Source: Nitrospirota bacterium (lineage in GTDB: Bacteria; Nitrospirota; Thermodesulfovibrionia; Thermodesulfovibrionales; JdFR-88). From it: a stretch of 62,391 nt of DNA. The position numbers were made by a program, and so were the translations under genes. The DNA is taken from the NCBI GenBank assembly GCA_021789735.1, contig JAJYJB010000001.1, positions 1 through 62,391 on the forward strand, read 5' to 3'. Positions within the stretch are counted from its first letter, which is position 1, and every line of letters starts with the position of its first letter. Shown one piece after another: positions 7,897-16,418 of the stretch. Below the pieces are notes generated by a model. The model was not told the origin of the DNA and did no database searches. It was given only the letters and a program-made list of their open reading frames with translations.

Positions 7897-9986
7897 TCTC
7901 CCTCTTTGGTGACCACATTGTAATTGGGATTGGCGCTCAGGACCTGCGGCATCTTCCGGAGTTTCCGGGCAACATCCATCACGTCCCTGTCCGGCGAGAA
8001 CTTAACCAGGTAGAGCTTGCCGCTCGTCACCACCACTTCAATGCCCTCTCTTCCAAGGATGCGCCTGGCTTCCTCGTCGGAAACCCCATCCCTGAATTTA
8101 ACAAAAAGCTCGCCTTTTATGTAAGTGTTGGTCCTCTTTCCGAACGCATGGGTTTTTTCTTCCGTGAGCTTGCCGATGTCAGAGGGCGTCCGTATCACGG
8201 TTGGGGAGATGAACACCAGCAGGTTCGTTTTCTGCTTGTTTACCGTCCTGTACTTGAACAGGTTGCCCAGTATGGGGATGTCTCCCAGGATCGGCACCTT
8301 CGTTACGGTGTCCTCGTCGTTTTCGGACATGAGCCCGCCTATGACTATCGTCTGCCCGTCGTTTACGAACACGGACGTCTTGGTGGAGCGCTTGTCAAGG
8401 GTAGGCCCCACGGTTGAAAGGAGGGTCACAAGGTTGGCCCCGGAGACCGTGGGGGCGACCTCGCTTGATATCTCCTGGTAGATGTCCAGCTTTACGACGT
8501 CCCCTTCCGTGATATGCGGCGTTATCTTGAGCTTTATGCCCACGTCCTGCCTTTCCACGGAGCTTATGACCCCCGTTGTCGATGCGGGGGTTGTCTGGCT
8601 GCTGACGGGGAATGGAATGTTCTGGCCCACCAGTATCTCGGCCTCCTGGTTGTCGGAGGTGTATATCTGCGGGGTGCTGAGTACGTGCACAGCGTCCCTG
8701 AACTGGCTGAGGTTAAACAGCGCGGCGAACCCCGGGATGCTGAGGGTAGAGGTCTGTATGACCCCGTTGACCGTTGTGGTCACCGGTATGTTCAGGATGT
8801 TGCCAAGCCCTCCAACGCTGACCCCGGAGAGGCCGCTCACTATGTTCTGGATGGCGGTGGAGTCGATAGTGCCCACGCCGCCTATAAACAGGGGCTGGCC
8901 GCCTTTCGTGGCCGTTGCTCGCCACTGGGCGTTCAGGGTCTCCAGGTCGTTCAGGGACGCCTCCACTATCATGGCCTGCACATAGACCTGGCTCCTGGCC
9001 CGGTCCAGTTTCTTGATCACCGGCAGGAGGTTCTGGTAGTCCGCCTGCGAGGCCGCGATCACGAGGGAGTTCGTTTCCTTGTCAGGCGTTATGCTTATCT
9101 TCTCCGGGACCGCAGCCTGCGGCCTGCTCCCGGGGGCGGTTGCCGCCTTCCCCTGTATGAGCTTATCGAGCGTCTTTGCCAGCTCGACCGCGTCCGCGTG
9201 CTCCAGAAAATAGACATGTATTCCGCTCAGGACCAGCTTGGACGGGACATCCAGCAGGGAGATGAGCCGCTTCATCGTCTCTTTTTCAGCCGGGCTGCCT
9301 ATGAGGATGACCGCGTTCAGCCGCGGGTCCGCAATGGCGTGGTCGGGGCCTGAGGGCGTTTTTTTGGGGATGCCCTCGTTCAGTATGCGGGCAACGTCCT
9401 GGGCGCTTGCGTGCTTAAGGAAAACGACCTCGCTTTGCTGGGCGATCGGCGCCTTGTCTATTACATTCAGTATTCCAAGTATCTTGTTTATGTTAAGGCC
9501 GGTGTCTATTACCAGCAGGTAATTGCCCTGGTCGAAGGCGGCTATATAGCCGTCCCTGGATACAACCGGGCTCAGGAACCTTACCGCATCGGCAGGCGAG
9601 ATGTACTTAAGTGGTATGAGCCTTACCACGTAATTATCGTTTACCCGCGTAGTCATGGCTGGGAGGCCGTTTTGCCTTGCGTCTGTGACGGGAATTATCT
9701 TGTAGACGTCCGCCCCGATGGGCTGGAGGGTAAAGCCCTTCAGGTTAAGGACCGATGTGAAGAGCTTGAAGGTGGTCTTCTTGCTTATCCCGCTTGGGGT
9801 TATGACCGTCACCTTGCCCTTTAGCCGGCTGTCAAAAATAAAGTTCTTGCCGGTCGTATCGCTTACGAACTTTGCGAACGTTGAGAGGTCTACGTCCACG
9901 AAATCAAGGGTGATCTTCTTTGCCGCCCAGGCCTGGGCATAAAGCAGAAGCACAAGCAATGTGATGAGCGCCGTTTTCCTTATCAA
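7893..9986 (-). CDS. gspD: type II secretion secretin GspD with C-terminal propeptide-like domain
   Basis: 697 residues with a signal peptide ending near AQAWA. It has N0 (about 25-95) and N1-N3 repeat domains, a Gly/Ser/Thr-rich linker in N3 (VPEKISITPDKETNSL region), and a secretin domain ending VPILGDIPILGNLFKYR followed by NLLVFISPTVIR at about 600. This makes the outer-membrane channel. After the secretin comes an unusual extra module at about 625-697: GELFVKFRDGVSDEEARRIL, then LYLVKFSPDRDVMDVARKL and ANPNYNVV. This is the pattern of an inhibitor-I9/fervidolysin-type subtilase propeptide. Canonical GspD proteins end instead in a pilotin-binding S-domain, which is not recognisable here. 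The operon order gspC-D-E-F is standard. Confidence 0.93.
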   Translation of the reverse strand: MIRKTALITLLVLLLYAQAWAAKKITLDFVDVDLSTFAKFVSDTTGKNFIFDSRLKGKVTVITPSGISKKTTFKLFTSVLNLKGFTLQPIGADVYKIIPVTDARQNGLPAMTTRVNDNYVVRLIPLKYISPADAVRFLSPVVSRDGYIAAFDQGNYLLVIDTGLNINKILGILNVIDKAPIAQQSEVVFLKHASAQDVARILNEGIPKKTPSGPDHAIADPRLNAVILIGSPAEKETMKRLISLLDVPSKLVLSGIHVYFLEHADAVELAKTLDKLIQGKAATAPGSRPQAAVPEKISITPDKETNSLVIAASQADYQNLLPVIKKLDRARSQVYVQAMIVEASLNDLETLNAQWRATATKGGQPLFIGGVGTIDSTAIQNIVSGLSGVSVGGLGNILNIPVTTTVNGVIQTSTLSIPGFAALFNLSQFRDAVHVLSTPQIYTSDNQEAEILVGQNIPFPVSSQTTPASTTGVISSVERQDVGIKLKITPHITEGDVVKLDIYQEISSEVAPTVSGANLVTLLSTVGPTLDKRSTKTSVFVNDGQTIVIGGLMSENDEDTVTKVPILGDIPILGNLFKYRTVNKQKTNLLVFISPTVIRTPSDIGKLTEEKTHAFGKRTNTYIKGELFVKFRDGVSDEEARRILGREGIEVVVTSGKLYLVKFSPDRDVMDVARKLRKMPQVLSANPNYNVVTKEGE

Positions 9987-10015
9987 TTTTCCGGATCTTT
10001 TGTCTTTCTAATTTT

Positions 10016-10900
10016 TTATTTTATCTGGTACGTAAGCGTCAGTTTTTGGCCGCCCCGGATGATATCGAGGTCCACCCTGTCCAGTCCCTGCAGCGCTGTA
10101 AACGCCCTCAGCGCCATGTCGGGCCCGGTTATCTCATTGTTGTTTACCTTGAGGAGGACGTCCCCGTTTTGCAGTCCAAGTGAGCTGAAAAGGCCACCGG
10201 GTTTTACCTCTCTCATAACGAACCCTTCCTGTTTGCCGTTTACCATGTTGGGCAGCATGCGGGCGTCCGCAAGTATGCTTGAAGGGTTCCGGATGGCGCC
10301 TTCCACCGCGCTTCTGTTGAGGACATAGGAGTCCTGGCTGGAGCTGGCCACATACCGGTTTTGCACGGGTTGGGACATCCCTGCGGCCCCTCCAATCGGA
10401 ACGGCGGTGGCGTTCTCTATATTGGCAAGGGCCTTGATCTTGAGGTTCAGGTCGCCCCCCTGGCCGGCCCTGATATCCACGGAATCTTTACCGACTGATT
10501 TCAGGTACCCGACCCCGGGTATCGTCTGCCCGGCCTTGTAAAGCTCCTCTTTTGAGTTCCTGAGCACAACGGCATAACCTTCAGCCCCTGAAACCGTGCC
10601 TATGAGGTTTACCGAAGCGGGCGGCGCCTGCGCGGAGGAGGCCGTAAGGGGTTTCAGATCCATCGGAGGGAAGCCGAATATATTGTCTTTTGTGACGGGT
10701 GCATAATCCAGAAGCCCCGGCCTGGCCTGGCTGGCCTGGGAAAGAGCGGAGCCGGTTGCCCCCGGAAGCATCTCCTTGCTGCCAAGTTTAAACACTATGA
10801 TATCTCTTATAAAGAGGATACAGGTTAAAACAAGCAGGCCCGCAAGTAGAAAATTGGCTGCCGTAACAAGCTTTTTATTGCCGATTAAGCTTGCCGTCAT
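10016..10900 (-). CDS. gspC: type II secretion protein GspC with PDZ domain
   Basis: 294 residues from the ATG at 10900. Starts further upstream would add a basic, low-complexity N-terminus over the promoter region and are unlikely. One membrane anchor (about 12-32, FLLAGLLVLTCILFI) is followed by the HR domain (about 65-160, with GYAVVLRNSKEELYKAG) and a C-terminal PDZ domain (about 195-290, GFVMREVKPGGLFSSLGLQ and GDVLLKVNN). GspC links the inner-membrane platform to the secretin through HR-N0 contact. It is the first gene of the gspC-D-E-F unit, 29 bases before gspD. Confidence 0.9.
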   Translation of the reverse strand: MTASLIGNKKLVTAANFLLAGLLVLTCILFIRDIIVFKLGSKEMLPGATGSALSQASQARPGLLDYAPVTKDNIFGFPPMDLKPLTASSAQAPPASVNLIGTVSGAEGYAVVLRNSKEELYKAGQTIPGVGYLKSVGKDSVDIRAGQGGDLNLKIKALANIENATAVPIGGAAGMSQPVQNRYVASSSQDSYVLNRSAVEGAIRNPSSILADARMLPNMVNGKQEGFVMREVKPGGLFSSLGLQNGDVLLKVNNNEITGPDMALRAFTALQGLDRVDLDIIRGGQKLTLTYQIK

Positions 10901-10965
10901 CCATCTAAAATAACAAAATGGCGCCTGGTTGTCAAAGCCGGAGGCCCTCCGGCGGGCTTGTCCGA

Positions 10966-11000
10966 GGCTCCGGCGGGGACCAATCCGGAGGCCTTTTTTT
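10966..11000 (+). terminator. hairpin followed by T7 (plus strand), role uncertain
   Basis: GGCTCCGG (10966-10973) pairs with CCGGAGGCC (10985-10993, one bulged G), followed by seven T residues. No gene reads into it on the plus strand. It lies between the divergent gspC and protease starts, so it may end a short leader or antisense transcript, or simply be a palindromic repeat; CCGGAGGCC occurs twice nearby. Confidence 0.4.
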
Positions 11001-11097
11001 CTCTGGCCGGCGCTTTCATGCATGTGCCCTCCGTGCGGGCATCAGACCGGGCGCTTCAAAAGTTTTTTGGACGAGCTTCAAAAAACTGGCGGGCGGT

Positions 11098-11125
11098 TTG
11101 CATGCGCTGTTATCTGCCCTATAAT
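11098..11125 (+). promoter_or_regulatory. promoter of the site-2 protease gene
   Basis: TTGCAT (11098-11103) and a perfect TATAAT (11120-11125) are 16 bases apart. The ATG at 11154 follows about 28 bases later, with GGAGGT (11139-11144) as ribosome-binding site between them. Confidence 0.65.
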
Positions 11126-11153
11126 TTTAATTGAGAACGGAGGTAACAGACCC

Positions 11154-12341
11154 ATGGGCGGAAACGCGCCTTCAAGGAGCGGGGACAACAAAAACCATAT
11201 AGGGGGCATAAAGCTTTTCCGTGTCGCAGGCATCCAGATAGCCATAGATTTTTCATGGTTCATCATCTTTTTCCTTATAATGTGGAGCCTTTCGGCCGGA
11301 TACTTCCCGCACGCCTTTCCAAAAGAGGCTCCGGCCGTCTACTGGATCGCCGGGCTTTCGGCCACTATCCTTTTTTTCGCCTCCGTCCTTGCGCATGAGA
11401 TCGCGCACTCGCTTGTGGCCATCAGGCACGGGCTTTCGGTCCCATCCATAACGCTTTTTGTGTTCGGTGGCGTGTCTCAGCTGGGGGAAGAGGCCAAGGA
11501 CCCGTCCAGCGAGCTCAGGATCGCCGCGGCCGGCCCCGCAAGCAGTTTTGTGCTGGCCGGTTTCTTTTACGCGCTCAGCCTTCTTGCCGGGCGGCTGGGC
11601 TTAGATCCTATCGTCATAGCGGTATTGGCCTATCTCGCGCTGGTTAACGCTGCCCTTGGCATCTTCAACCTTATACCGGGTTTCCCGCTTGACGGCGGCA
11701 GGGTGCTCAGGGCCATTTACTGGGCCAGAAAAGGGTCCATCAGCAAGGCCACAAAACTGGCGGCGGACATTGGCAAGATATTCGCCGTGTTCCTGATCGT
11801 CTGGGGCGGCCTTCAGGTGCTGGCCGGCGCGCTCATAGGCGGCCTGTGGCTGGTGTTCATCGGGATATTCCTGAGGAGCGTGGCGCAGAGCGGCTACAGG
11901 GAAATGGTCCTCAGGCACATGCTGGAGGCCGCCCGCGTAGGTGACATAATGGTCCACGAGGTCGTGAAGGTTCAGCCGGGCGAGCCGCTTGACAGGCTGA
12001 TAAAGGACTATTTCCTCCATTACGGCTACAAGGGGTTCCCGGTATTCGAGGGTTCCACTCCGGTGGGTGTGGTCTCCATATCGGACGTCCTTGGCATACC
12101 GGAGGAAGCGCTGCCCGCAAAATCCGTGCGGGAGGTCATGACCCCGATAAGCGAAAAGTTCATCGTTTCGCCTGACACACCGCTCACCGAGGCCTTTGGG
12201 CGGATGAGGCGGGACGGCAGGCTTTTTGTCATGGAGGACGGCCGCTTCGTGGGGCTCATAACCAAGACCGGCCTGCTCAGGTTCCTTGAGTTGAAAAAGG
12301 CCCTAGAGGAGCATGAAGAGTCCAAAGAGCGCCCGGAATAA
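11154..12341 (+). CDS. M50 family site-2 zinc metalloprotease with CBS pair
   Basis: 395 residues from the ATG at 11154, chosen because GGAGGT lies 9 bases upstream and a promoter just before that. The intramembrane protease core has HEIAH at 81-85 (zinc ligands and catalytic Glu) within a transmembrane helix and a second motif, FNLIPGFPLDGGRVLRA, around 162-178, which provides the Asp ligand. There are about six membrane segments. Two CBS domains follow (about 255-390), a common arrangement in the FtsH-unlike SREBP-protease subclass, where CBS domains sense nucleotides. The substrate is unknown. The stop lies inside the DNA ligase start region, so the two genes overlap by 29 bases. Confidence 0.92.
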   Translation: MGGNAPSRSGDNKNHIGGIKLFRVAGIQIAIDFSWFIIFFLIMWSLSAGYFPHAFPKEAPAVYWIAGLSATILFFASVLAHEIAHSLVAIRHGLSVPSITLFVFGGVSQLGEEAKDPSSELRIAAAGPASSFVLAGFFYALSLLAGRLGLDPIVIAVLAYLALVNAALGIFNLIPGFPLDGGRVLRAIYWARKGSISKATKLAADIGKIFAVFLIVWGGLQVLAGALIGGLWLVFIGIFLRSVAQSGYREMVLRHMLEAARVGDIMVHEVVKVQPGEPLDRLIKDYFLHYGYKGFPVFEGSTPVGVVSISDVLGIPEEALPAKSVREVMTPISEKFIVSPDTPLTEAFGRMRRDGRLFVMEDGRFVGLITKTGLLRFLELKKALEEHEESKERPE

Positions 12342-13488
12342 GGACACCGAAAATGAGAAAAAAACCGGCCCGCGGGAGGGCCGTGTAAATGCACCCCGTT
12401 TTGAGAAAGCCGTAGTTAACAAAGCGCCGTGGTTCGAGGACGCTTTAAGAAAAATGGTCCAAAGGCCGCAGCCCTTCAGGCTTTCCCCAATGCTCTCCGT
12501 GCTTGCAGGCAGCAAGGCCCCTCCGCCTGAAAATAAGGACAAAGGCAAAGGCAGGAAATTTTTTGAAGGGTGGATATTTGAGCCCAAGCTCGACGGGCAG
12601 CGTTGCATCGCCTTCAGAAAGGGAGGGTCCGTCAGGCTGCTGTCACGGGGCGGCAAAACCCTGAACGGCAACTATCCGGAGCTCCTTCCGGCCCTGCTCG
12701 GGCAGCCGGCAAAGGACTTCATAGTCGACGGGGAGGTCGTCGCCTTTAAAAATGGCATCCCCAGTTTCGAGAGGCTCCAGCCCCGCATGCAGATATCAGA
12801 CCCCAAAAGGTCCCTCCGCACCGGCATAGAGGTGTTCTATTACATCTTCGACCTCCTCTATATGGAGGGCAGGGACCTTATGGCCCTGCCGCTTTGGACC
12901 AGGAAGGGGATGCTCAAAAACGCATTTTCGTGGGGCGGACCCATCCGGTACACAGGGCATTTCACGGACGGGCAGGCCCTTTTTAAAAAAATGTGCGGAA
13001 AGGGCATGGAGGGCGTGATCGCCAAACGGGCGCAGTCGCCCTATGTCCAGAAGCGCTCCTCCGACTGGCAAAAGTTCAAGTGCAAGGCTTCGCAGGAGTT
13101 CGTTATAGGCGGCTACACCGATCCGGCGGGAAAAGGCCGGCCGGGGGCCTTCTTTGGCGCGCTTCTGCTGGGTTATTACGAGGGAGGCAGGCTGGCCTAT
13201 TGCGGGAAGGTGGGCACCGGGTTCGATGAGCGGACGCAGAAGGAAGTCCATGAGAAACTTGTCCTCCTGGGAACGGACGCCATGGCATTTGCCCCCGCAG
13301 GGGAGAGCGGCATCGTCCCGAAAACCCGAAAGGGCGTCCACTGGGTGAGGCCGCGCCTTGTCTGCGAGATAGATTTCAGCGAATGGACGAGGGACGGCCT
13401 GCTCAGGCACCCGAGCTTCAAAGGGCTGAGGGCTGACAAGCCCCCGGAGGAAGTCGAAAGGGAGTTTTTGTTTTTGTCCGCGCCCTGA
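12313..13488 (+). CDS. ATP-dependent DNA ligase (LigD ligase-domain type)
   Basis: 391 residues. Nucleotidyltransferase motif I is EPKLDGQR with the adenylated Lys at 92, motif III is VDGEVVAF, motif IV EGVIAKR and motif V WQKFKCK. A C-terminal OB domain with the LigD-like GGYTDPAGKGRPGAFFGALLLGY pattern follows. The length fits a stand-alone ligase; no polymerase or phosphoesterase domain and no Ku gene are seen here. It seals nicks or breaks using ATP. The first 50 residues are basic and low-complexity and may be disordered. The start is uncertain because AGGAG is too close to the ATG; an internal Met at residue 49 is an alternative. Confidence 0.88.
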   Translation: MKSPKSARNKDTENEKKTGPREGRVNAPRFEKAVVNKAPWFEDALRKMVQRPQPFRLSPMLSVLAGSKAPPPENKDKGKGRKFFEGWIFEPKLDGQRCIAFRKGGSVRLLSRGGKTLNGNYPELLPALLGQPAKDFIVDGEVVAFKNGIPSFERLQPRMQISDPKRSLRTGIEVFYYIFDLLYMEGRDLMALPLWTRKGMLKNAFSWGGPIRYTGHFTDGQALFKKMCGKGMEGVIAKRAQSPYVQKRSSDWQKFKCKASQEFVIGGYTDPAGKGRPGAFFGALLLGYYEGGRLAYCGKVGTGFDERTQKEVHEKLVLLGTDAMAFAPAGESGIVPKTRKGVHWVRPRLVCEIDFSEWTRDGLLRHPSFKGLRADKPPEEVEREFLFLSAP

Positions 13489-13530
13489 AAAAAGAACAAT
13501 GGGACGCTCACCGATTTTTATTTTTCTTTT

Positions 13531-13539
13531 TGATATAAT
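13531..13539 (+). promoter_or_regulatory. extended -10 promoter element of the histidine kinase gene
   Basis: TGATATAAT is an extended -10 box (TGn plus TATAAT at 13534-13539) with no good -35. The kinase ATG is 34 bases further on. A T-rich stretch lies upstream. Confidence 0.45.
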
Positions 13540-13573
13540 ACGCCCGTAAAAAAGCAGAAGCAAAAAAACGGGC

Positions 13574-15004
13574 ATGACAAAAAATAAAAACAAAAACCTG
13601 GATCAAAAGGTCATGCAAGCGGGCAACGGGCGGCAGCAGGGAAGGTCCCAGGCCGTGCCGAACACGAACAGACCGTCCCGTCCCTTTGTCCTGCCGCTTG
13701 AGGGCAGCGCGGTTGCCTCCTTCCGGGAAAGGGAGGCCCGGCGCGCCTCCGTGATAAAGATGAAGCTCTTCATTGTGCTTCTGGCCTGGATATTTGTTTC
13801 TTTCGGAGTGCTTGCCTTTTCTTTCATTGCGGCCGCAAGACCCGGCAGCCGTCCGGAGGCGACCCTGTTTCTTGCCTTCTATGCGGCCTTTGCCGCCTGC
13901 GGCGGCGTAGTGCTGATAGTCAGAAGGATGCTCCTTGTCCCAATGGCGGAGATATCGAGGAAAAACGATATGCTTGCCGCCTCCGAGCTTAATTACCGCA
14001 CGCTTGCCGCCGAGAAGGAATTTTCAGAGGCCATATTCAATTCCGCCGCCAGCGGGGTCGCGGTCCTCGATGAAAACGGCAAAATCCTGAGGATGAACCA
14101 GTCCGGCATTGACGTGCTGGAGCTGTCCTCAGGTGGCGTCGAGGGCAGATACATAGGTTCCGTAAACGCGGGGATGGAAGAGATGGAAAACATAAACCCG
14201 GACCTGAACAGGGAGCTGACCGTGCGAATGGAGGACGGCAGGGTAAAGCCCATCGGGTTCACGAGCTCCCCGCTGCTGGACCATGACGGCAGGCAGAATG
14301 GGACCATCGTGGTTTTCAGGGACCTTACGGAGATAAAGAAGCTCAGGGCGGAGATAAACAAAAAACAGCATTTCGAGTCCATGGGCAAGGTCATGGCCGG
14401 AGTGGCGCACGAGATAAGGAACCCGCTTTTTGCCGTTCAGGCCATAGGACAGATACTCGAAAGGGAGATGCCTTCGCCGCGCCACCAGGGCCTTATAAGC
14501 GCAATGCTCAAGGAGACCGGCAGGATGAAGGCCCTCATAGAGGACCTCCTTTTCTACAGCCGGCCCTCAAGGCTGGAGATGGCCGGGATAGACGTGGACT
14601 TTTTCTTCGAGGAGATCGTGAACTCCCTCAGGCTGGGCGGCTATCAACCCAGGGTCTCTTTCAGTTGCCCCGCCCCGATGAGGATAAACGCGGACAGCAA
14701 CAAGATGCGGCAGGTTTTTTTGAACCTCATGGACAACGCCGCCGGGGCCTCCTGCAGCCAGGTTGAAATAAGGGCGGAGCGGAAGAACGGCGCGGCCGTT
14801 ATAACCGTCCGTGACGACGGGGAGGGGATAGCGGAGGCCGACATGGAAAGGATATTTGACCCCTTTTTCACCACAAAAAAAGAGGGCACGGGGCTCGGGC
14901 TGCCAATTTGCAGGAAGATCGTTGAAGACCATGGTGGCCGTATGGAGATCAAAAGCTCAAAGGGGGCGGGGACGGCCGTTACGGTTACACTTCCTCCGGG
15001 CTGA
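13574..15004 (+). CDS. sensor histidine kinase with PAS domain
   Basis: 476 residues. Two membrane helices (about 62-87 and 97-118) enclose only a very short loop, so there is no real periplasmic sensor domain. A PAS domain (about 145-265, FNSAASGVAVLDENGKILRMN) is followed by HisKA with VAHEIRNPLFAVQ (phospho-His near 279) and HATPase with N box NLMDNAAGA and G boxes DDGEGI and GTGLGL. This is an NtrB/AtoS-like architecture, so it probably senses an internal or membrane signal. The response regulator gene on the opposite strand ends 11 bases away (convergent) and is a plausible but unproven partner. Confidence 0.9.
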   Translation: MTKNKNKNLDQKVMQAGNGRQQGRSQAVPNTNRPSRPFVLPLEGSAVASFREREARRASVIKMKLFIVLLAWIFVSFGVLAFSFIAAARPGSRPEATLFLAFYAAFAACGGVVLIVRRMLLVPMAEISRKNDMLAASELNYRTLAAEKEFSEAIFNSAASGVAVLDENGKILRMNQSGIDVLELSSGGVEGRYIGSVNAGMEEMENINPDLNRELTVRMEDGRVKPIGFTSSPLLDHDGRQNGTIVVFRDLTEIKKLRAEINKKQHFESMGKVMAGVAHEIRNPLFAVQAIGQILEREMPSPRHQGLISAMLKETGRMKALIEDLLFYSRPSRLEMAGIDVDFFFEEIVNSLRLGGYQPRVSFSCPAPMRINADSNKMRQVFLNLMDNAAGASCSQVEIRAERKNGAAVITVRDDGEGIAEADMERIFDPFFTTKKEGTGLGLPICRKIVEDHGGRMEIKSSKGAGTAVTVTLPPG

Positions 15005-15015
15005 AAAACGGCAGG

Positions 15016-15468
15016 CTAAAACTGGAAGCTCCCCTGGATGCCGCCGCTAAGCTCGTTCGTTGTCCGGATGGGCTTTGCTTTTTTCCCCGGAGCGGACACC
15101 GGTATCCCGCAGGCCTCGGCTTTCTTAAGGAGGTCGTTTATGTCCAGCGGCTTTTCATAATAATGATAAGCCCCTTTGGCGTAGGCGGCCTCTTTCATTT
15201 CAGGCGTGCCGTAGGCGGTCATCACGATCACCTCCGGAGATGGGCTGGCCTTTTTTATGTGCTCCAGAAGGTGCAGGCCCTCGTAGCCGTAGACACCGCT
15301 CAGCCGTATGTCGGCTATCACCAGGTCTATCTTGTGCGAAAGGAGGGCCTCCTCGGCCTCCTCTATCTTGCCGGTGGTTATGACCGACACGGAAGGGCTG
15401 CTTAAAAGATGGGAAAGGCTAAGCAGAATGGTAGGCTCGTCGTCGACTATAAGCACCTTTTTCTTCAT
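15016..15468 (-). CDS. single-domain response regulator (receiver)
   Basis: 150 residues from the ATG at 15468, preceded by GGAGGGG. Receiver motifs are present: VDDEP acidic pair near the start, phospho-acceptor Asp in DLVIADIRLSG, Thr in VMTAYG and Lys in YYEKPLD. No DNA-binding or enzymatic output domain follows, only a short tail of about 25 residues. It therefore acts by protein contact or phosphotransfer. It faces the histidine kinase gene tail to tail. Confidence 0.88.
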   Translation of the reverse strand: MKKKVLIVDDEPTILLSLSHLLSSPSVSVITTGKIEEAEEALLSHKIDLVIADIRLSGVYGYEGLHLLEHIKKASPSPEVIVMTAYGTPEMKEAAYAKGAYHYYEKPLDINDLLKKAEACGIPVSAPGKKAKPIRTTNELSGGIQGSFQF

Positions 15469-15556
15469 GTCCCCTCCAGCGCCCACGCGTATAAAATACA
15501 TTGACCGTGACCAATTTATCAATAGTCCGGAGCACAGAAAAAGCAGAAAAAACCTC

Positions 15557-15577
15557 CGCAGGGGCGCTGTCCCTGCG
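15557..15577 (-). terminator. minus-strand terminator between divergent genes
   Basis: CGCAGGG (15557-15563) pairs perfectly with CCCTGCG (15571-15577). Read on the minus strand it is followed by GAGG and T6, then a second T-rich run. It lies upstream of the receiver gene (start 15468), so it could attenuate that gene's leader or stop antisense transcription from the 15605 gene. Confidence 0.5.
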
Positions 15578-15589
15578 AAGGAAAATATC

Positions 15590-15598
15590 TGATATACT
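15590..15598 (+). promoter_or_regulatory. extended -10 box 6 bases before a GTG start (leaderless candidate)
   Basis: TGATATACT is an extended -10 element whose last base is six bases from the GTG at 15605. Transcription would begin at or next to the start codon. No Shine-Dalgarno sequence lies between. Confidence 0.5.
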
Positions 15599-15604
15599 TT
15601 AATT

Positions 15605-16363
15605 GTGGCTGGAAATACCGAAAACTGTGCTGTCTGCGGCGCTGCCCTTCAGTATGTGACCGTTTCCCGCGAGCTTTCCTGCGCGGCCTGCGGCCGCAAG
15701 GAAAGGGCCCATATCGTCTGCCCCGAGGGCCATTACTTGTGTGGGTCCTGCCACGGAGCGGAAGCAAAAAAACTGGTAAGGGAGATGGCCCTCCTCACGC
15801 TGGAGACGGACCCTCTGCGCACCGCGATGGCGATGTTCAGCCAGCCGCTTCTGCCCATGCTTGGCTGCGAGCACGCCTATATCGCGGCCGGGGCGTTCAT
15901 GTCCGCCCTGAAAAACCAGGGCAAGGTCCGGCTGGACAATGAGGACCTGGAGGAGGCGTTTGAGAGGCTCGGCAGGCAGGCCGTGGGCGGTTATTGCGGA
16001 CTTACCGGGGTCTGCGGCATTGTGCCGGCCCTGGGCGCCTGCGTATCCATCCTGTACGGCTCCCGGTGCGGCAAGGACGTGGAGCAGAGGCTCACGATGG
16101 AGGCCGCGACCAGGGTGGCCTCCGAGATAACGGCGCTGACCGGCCCAAGCTGCTGCAAGGCCTTTGCGCTTGCCGGCCTGAACGCGGCCGCGGACTTTCT
16201 GAAAGAGGCCTCCGGCGTCTCGCTGCCCATCCAGGACAGGGCCCCGAAGTGCCTGTGGAGCGCAAGGCATCCTCATGGATGCAGACGCGAGAAATGCCCC
16301 TACTTCGGCCCTGAGAGTCTTTCTCCCGGCATAATGAGGCAGGCATCAAGCGGTAGCTGTTGA
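15605..16363 (+). CDS. cysteine-rich DUF5714-type protein
   Basis: 252 residues with a GTG start. The N-terminal 50 residues carry paired cysteines (CAVC, CAAC, CPEGHYLCGSCH), which look like a small metal-binding ribbon. The body (about 65-235) is helical with conserved-looking CEHAYIAAGAF, GGYCGLTGVCGIVPALGACVSILYG (split over two helices) and GPSCCKAF, and the end has RREKCPYF. This matches what I recall of DUF5714, often found beside radical-SAM enzymes; none is visible here. At least 17 cysteines suggest metal or Fe-S binding. Its promoter places the -10 box 6 bases before the start, and a terminator hairpin follows directly, so it is monocistronic. Confidence 0.65.
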   Translation: MAGNTENCAVCGAALQYVTVSRELSCAACGRKERAHIVCPEGHYLCGSCHGAEAKKLVREMALLTLETDPLRTAMAMFSQPLLPMLGCEHAYIAAGAFMSALKNQGKVRLDNEDLEEAFERLGRQAVGGYCGLTGVCGIVPALGACVSILYGSRCGKDVEQRLTMEAATRVASEITALTGPSCCKAFALAGLNAAADFLKEASGVSLPIQDRAPKCLWSARHPHGCRREKCPYFGPESLSPGIMRQASSGSC

Positions 16364-16374
16364 AGGTAAGGGCT

Positions 16375-16402
16375 GCGTCCCGTGGGGACGCGGGCATTTT
16401 TC
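16375..16402 (+). terminator. rho-independent terminator of the DUF5714 gene
   Basis: GCGTCCC (16375-16381), loop GTG, GGGACGC (16385-16391), then GGGCA and TTTTTCTT. It sits 12 bases after the stop codon. Confidence 0.75.
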
Positions 16403-16418
16403 TTCCTGAAAAATAAAA

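Noticed and set aside
12313..13488. NHEJ locus (LigD plus Ku)
   Set aside because: Only the ligase domain is present. No Ku, polymerase or phosphoesterase domain is nearby.
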